Shown: piece by piece, positions 61,244-64,000 of the stretch
Numbering within the stretch: position 1 is the stretch's first letter
Layout: each line of letters begins with the position of its first letter
Assembly: GCF_003672135.1 (NCBI RefSeq)
Contig: NC_039506.1
Location: 21,050,497-21,114,496 of the forward strand
Reading direction: 5' to 3'
DNA: 64,000 nt
From: Ooceraea biroi
Lineage: Eukaryota > Arthropoda > Insecta > Hymenoptera > Formicidae
The notes under the pieces: generated by a model
The model's input: the letters and a program-made list of their open reading frames with translations, nothing else
Told to the model about the DNA's origin: nothing
The model's database searches: none
Position numbers and translations under genes: made by a program

Positions 61244-61668
61244 GGCGAGTAGAGGCGAGTAAAAAATAACACGTAACGGAAAGTACGGGATGAGAACGCG
61301 CGGACGTGAGAACCGAACCGCGGGTCACCGAACGCCCGTGAACTCGATCGGCCACTCGCGATCAGCAGCCCATAGCAGTTGCATGCACGATCGATCCTTC
61401 GCCTTCGCACGTCCTTTACACTTATTTGTCGGGTTTGTCCATTTCGTCTGGCTTGCCAGACAGTTTTGCGGCACGTGGTCGCTCAGTCGCTTGAGAGTCC
61501 TCGAGTGACCAACGGGCCGAGCGCGGTGACGTGACCGGCCAGCAGGATGGCCAGGCTCGTCGTCTGGCCGGATGTGGTCCAGCCGCGGTTCCTCGGCGGG
61601 ACACTTGCGCGCATCATCGTGTCATCGTGATCTCGGCTCGACGCTGTGGAACCCAACGATCGACTCCA

Positions 61669-61743
61669 TCAGACGACGGGGGTGCCGTACACCTCATTCG
61701 TGTGAAGGTTCTGATTGCTGTCGTTCAGCCTCGAAGCGCATTG
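61669..61743 (-). CDS. Sema2a: Sema-2a terminal coding exon
   Basis: 75 nt, too short for routine ORF calling. The acceptor CGCTTTCTGTTACAG has a good pyrimidine tract and opens in phase 0, exactly as the previous donor requires. It encodes 24 residues beginning QCASRLNDSN and ending NEVYGTPVV, then TGA at 61671-61669. After the preceding WEKKQA this gives a polar, Asn-rich tail. There is no hydrophobic segment, supporting secretion. The evidence is phase, splice signals and immediate stop; transcript support would confirm it. Confidence 0.85.
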   Translation of the reverse strand, partial: QCASRLNDSNQNLHTNEVYGTPVV

Positions 61744-64000
61744 CTGTAACAGAAAGCGCGCGATACCGAACGTGAGAATGGAACACAAGTTTCTCGAATC
61801 GCGTGAAAGTATAACGTAACATCTGGAAGATGTGCTTTACTTGAGGAGTCGTGAAACGGAGTGCAAAATTACTGGAAAATAAACACGTATTTGCAGATTA
61901 CGGGAAAATCACCGTTATGAACTGATGCAATTCTCGTTCTGATGTTATTCAGATGAAGTTATATGCAGCCTTAATAATCGGGGATGCGTAAATATTTGTG
62001 GAATGAACGCAAACGCGCTGGGTGGGAGGGTAGGGCGGTCACGTGGATAATTCCACCGTGATTGAAATCGAATTGATTTCGATATGCGCGGTAAGAGTTG
62101 ATGTTGCATAATGCATAAAAGAATCCGGTGCGATCGCAGAGTAATCCCCGTTTGCCGCTATCAACTAACTGGGCAATTATATTTATCAATACACATGATC
62201 GATTTACGAATACACGCCTGTAGGTATTTTCCCACAATAAACTCCATCTCGCAACGCGCAATTTCGCGATAAATATTTAATTTCCGCCCTCGGAATCGAT
62301 TGCGCATAAAGATAACTAAATACGCACGGATTTCGCTGAATTCCCCTTGTCGCTTTGCAATGCAAATTTCGCACGGGGCAGTCCACAACCGGCCCACTCT
62401 TATGAATATCTCAGACACGCGTATGCTCGTTATTTCACGTTGGCGGTTAAAAAGATTGCGCTCCCGACGAAGGAACGCGTCAGTCAGCACCAAGTAGGAA
62501 ACATCAAACGGCGCCCCGAATTAAGGGATGAAGACGAAAAAGAAACACGGATCAGGAAGTGCGACTTACCGCTTGCTTCTTCTCCCAGTTCTTCATCGCT
62601 GACTTGTACTTCTCGAACTCGTGGCACCAGTCCGAGTAGATCTTCTGGTAGTCGTTGGATTTGGCGGGCGCCGAACACCTGTGCGCGTCCACCGTGATGT
62701 TGTACGAGCACAGAAGAGCACCGCCAAGCCAGCAGTCGTATCTGCCAGCGTCCTGCTCATTCACACCGACGATCACCAGACCCTTTTCCGAGGTCTCGAT
62801 GAACTTGTCGCCGCCGGCGCCGTACTTGTACGCGATCTGATACCTGCCCTTCTCTTTGCTGTAATGGTACCACCGTACCTCCTGGTTCGCCAACACTTCC
62901 GGCATCTTGACAAAGCATCCCAGGTGTACCGACTGGCCCCACGTGACGACCAGTTTCCGTTTGCCGACGCTGCTGTCGCAAACGTCCGCCGTGCTGTTCG
63001 ACACGTCCTGAAGAAGCCTGCGAGAAGAAAATCGAGGGTGACGATCCGCGCGCGATCAGATTTTCTGTGTGTTCCGCGTACTCCCCGGCACGCTCGTGCG
63101 TGCGTGCGATTTCATTTCCGAAATATCCCGAGAGATTGAATTCTGCACCAGTTGCAATTTTCCTTTCTCCCCGGATATTTTTTTTATGTTATAAAAGTAT
63201 TTCGTTTCGCTGGGGAACGAAAAACGAATCTGCGGTAACTGAAACACACGATGCGTAAAATCGGCGCGCAAACGCGCACTTTTGTTCCCGGGAGCTGCGT
63301 GTCGTAATTCGTAATTAAGCGAGTTAATTATGACGCGAATCAAATACATTTCGCCCTTTGTCCTGCGCGGCGCGCATCTCGCGCGTAAAATAATCCGGCC
63401 TAATAAATCGGTCTCGTGCATTCGCAATTTCGCAATCATGTCACGTACGCCGAGAGAATGAGAGAGAACGTTAAAACAGCGCACTTACCCAGGCTCGTAC
63501 GGCTTGCACGTATTCGTATCTTTGTCCCATCCACAGTACGGATCATGGACGCATCGCAGGCAGTTGTCGTATCGGCGGGTGCACATCACCAAATCGATCT
63601 GCTTGATCCGATGATCAGACGCCACGTAGAGCGCCTTGTGCTCCTTCGAGATCTCCATCGCCTGGATCGGCTCGCCGGGCGTCACGTCGAAAACGTCCAG
63701 CAAGATCGACTGAGATTCACCGTTGCTGTCTACCCACTGCACAACCTTGTGAACGCGGCCGTCGCCTGTAACACACGAGGAAAGCGCGCTGATGAATTTT
63801 CCGATTTACCGGCAGATCAATGATCACTGATTGCGAATCATCACGCGTTTATCTATCATAACAATAGTGAATGCTTACTCGAGCCAGCGTAGTAGACGGT
63901 GTAGTCCAGGTCGATTCCCACGAAGTCGATGCGCAACTTGTCAACCACCAGGCGCGTGAGCATGACGTCTCGCTTGTAGAACACCGGCTTCTCGTTCTCG
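61669..64000 (-). CDS. Sema2a: Semaphorin-2A, last four coding exons (5' part beyond right edge)
   Basis: Gene-level entry. Class 2 semaphorins are secreted invertebrate axon-guidance proteins that signal through Plexin B. The exons are 63879-64000, 63489-63765, 62570-63017 and 61669-61743; introns are 113, 471 and 826 nt and all use GT/AG. Reading phases agree at every junction (1, 2, 0). Encoded in order: the last Sema-domain blades, a PSI domain, one Ig-like domain, and a short polar tail with no transmembrane segment, as expected for class 2. The N-terminal Sema domain and signal peptide lie to the right of the window. The insect paralogue Sema-2b has the same architecture; Sema-2a is the more likely name but not proved. 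Confidence 0.93.
62570..63017 (-). CDS. Sema2a: Sema-2a exon: Ig-like domain and C-terminal helix
   Basis: 448 nt: one base plus 149 codons. Starts LLQDVSNSTADVCDSS. The Ig fold shows VHLGCFVK (first Cys), EVRWYHYS (core Trp) and the DAGRYDCWLGG motif (second Cys). Extra cysteines in LLCSYNI, HRCSAP and SDWCHEF follow, then a charged segment EFEKYKSAMKNWEKKQA. NST and NIT are potential N-glycosylation sites. Acceptor TTTTCTTCTCGCAG; donor AAGCAAGCG|GTAAGT (GT at 62569-62568), phase 0. Reading past the donor adds only VSRTS before a stop, so splicing to the terminal exon is the natural model. Confidence 0.96.
63489..63765 (-). CDS. Sema2a: Sema-2a exon: end of Sema domain and PSI domain
   Basis: 277 nt. 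It opens DGRVHKVVQW (final propeller blade, typical GxVxKV) and runs through SILLDVFDVTPGEPIQAMEI and ALYVASDHRIKQIDL. The cysteine-rich PSI core follows: CTRRYDNCLRCVHDPYCGWD, then NTCKPYEP. The spacing C-x6-C-x2-C-x4-CGW-x6-C is the plexin-semaphorin-integrin pattern. Acceptor GTTACAG|GCGACG; donor CCTGG|GTAAGT (GT at 63488-63487). Two trailing bases complete a Gly codon with the next exon. Confidence 0.95.
63879..64000 (-). CDS. Sema2a: Sema-2a exon: late Sema domain (cut by window edge)
   Basis: Reads ENEKPVFYKRDVM, then LTRLVVDKLRIDFVGIDLDY and TVYYAGS, plus the first base of a split Ser codon. KPVFYKRD and LTRLVVD are typical of insect class 2 semaphorins near the end of the seven-bladed propeller. 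The donor is GGCTCGA|GTAAGC (GT at 63878-63877). The exon continues beyond 64000. Confidence 0.93.

Larger units (their letters stand above)
57084..61668 (-). other. Probable Sema-2a 3'UTR
   Basis: Downstream of the stop at 61671-61669 on the minus strand. The first canonical AATAAA is at 58951-58946 and the next overlapping pair at 57083-57074, so a UTR of 2.7-4.6 kb is inferred. It holds five UGUANAUA Pumilio-type sites (listed separately) and a TA-repeat at 59729-59741. Long opposing frames at 60412-61269 (plus) and 60637-61410 (minus) fall here and are not taken as genes: both are Arg/Ser-rich, motif-free and overlap in antisense. Confidence 0.5.

Noticed and set aside
62161..62219. Alternative Sema-2a terminal exon (TACCTACAG acceptor, 18 codons to TGA)
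   Set aside because: In phase but with a poor pyrimidine tract and Cys/Ile-rich tail; the exon at 61669-61743 has a far better acceptor and a polar tail.
1..64000. CRISPR arrays, prokaryotic operons, telomeric TTAGG arrays, rRNA genes
   Set aside because: Looked for and not seen; intron-containing genes and composition show a eukaryotic nuclear locus.

Overview
The window is 64 kb of a eukaryotic, almost certainly insect, genome. Real genes appear as short exons with GT/AG splice signals, separated by long non-coding DNA full of simple repeats. The Sema-2a orthologue, the single-domain SAM gene at the left edge, the CpG-rich background and the microsatellites together suggest a hymenopteran, most likely an ant. 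That placement is inference; nothing in the window names the species.

Layout. At 1-1273 (minus strand) is the 5' part of a multi-exon SAM-domain gene that runs off the left edge. Its second intron carries a 21-nt tandem array, and its fourth exon shows an apparent frame break. Positions 1274-2740 are AT-rich flank with a TATA-box/short-ORF candidate (2230-2354) and one copy of a dispersed repeat (2459-2495, second copy at 42678). At about 2740 the composition switches abruptly to CpG-rich DNA. From there to about 57 kb I recognise no protein-coding gene. This is a gene desert of about 54 kb with microsatellites, GA/CT tracts, inverted repeats, a tRNA-like sequence at 26.2 kb, a GC-rich structured island at 36 kb, a repeat element at 42.7 kb, and a cluster of CRE-type sites with a strong splice donor at 55.0-55.5 kb.

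At the right edge (61669-64000, minus strand) are the last four coding exons of a class 2 (secreted) semaphorin, Sema-2a: end of the Sema domain, PSI domain, Ig domain and a basic/polar C-terminal tail. Exon phases fit exactly across three introns. The small terminal exon (61669-61743) was found by splice phase and tail sequence and fixes the stop codon. Left of the stop, 57074-61668 is the probable 3'UTR. It contains five Pumilio-type UGUANAUA sites on the sense strand, four of them the identical octamer.

How the parts relate. The two genes are on the same strand and unrelated in function. The desert lies downstream of Sema-2a and upstream of the SAM gene, so it could hold distal regulatory DNA for either. 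Most open reading frames in the CpG-rich region are compositional artefacts and are not annotated.
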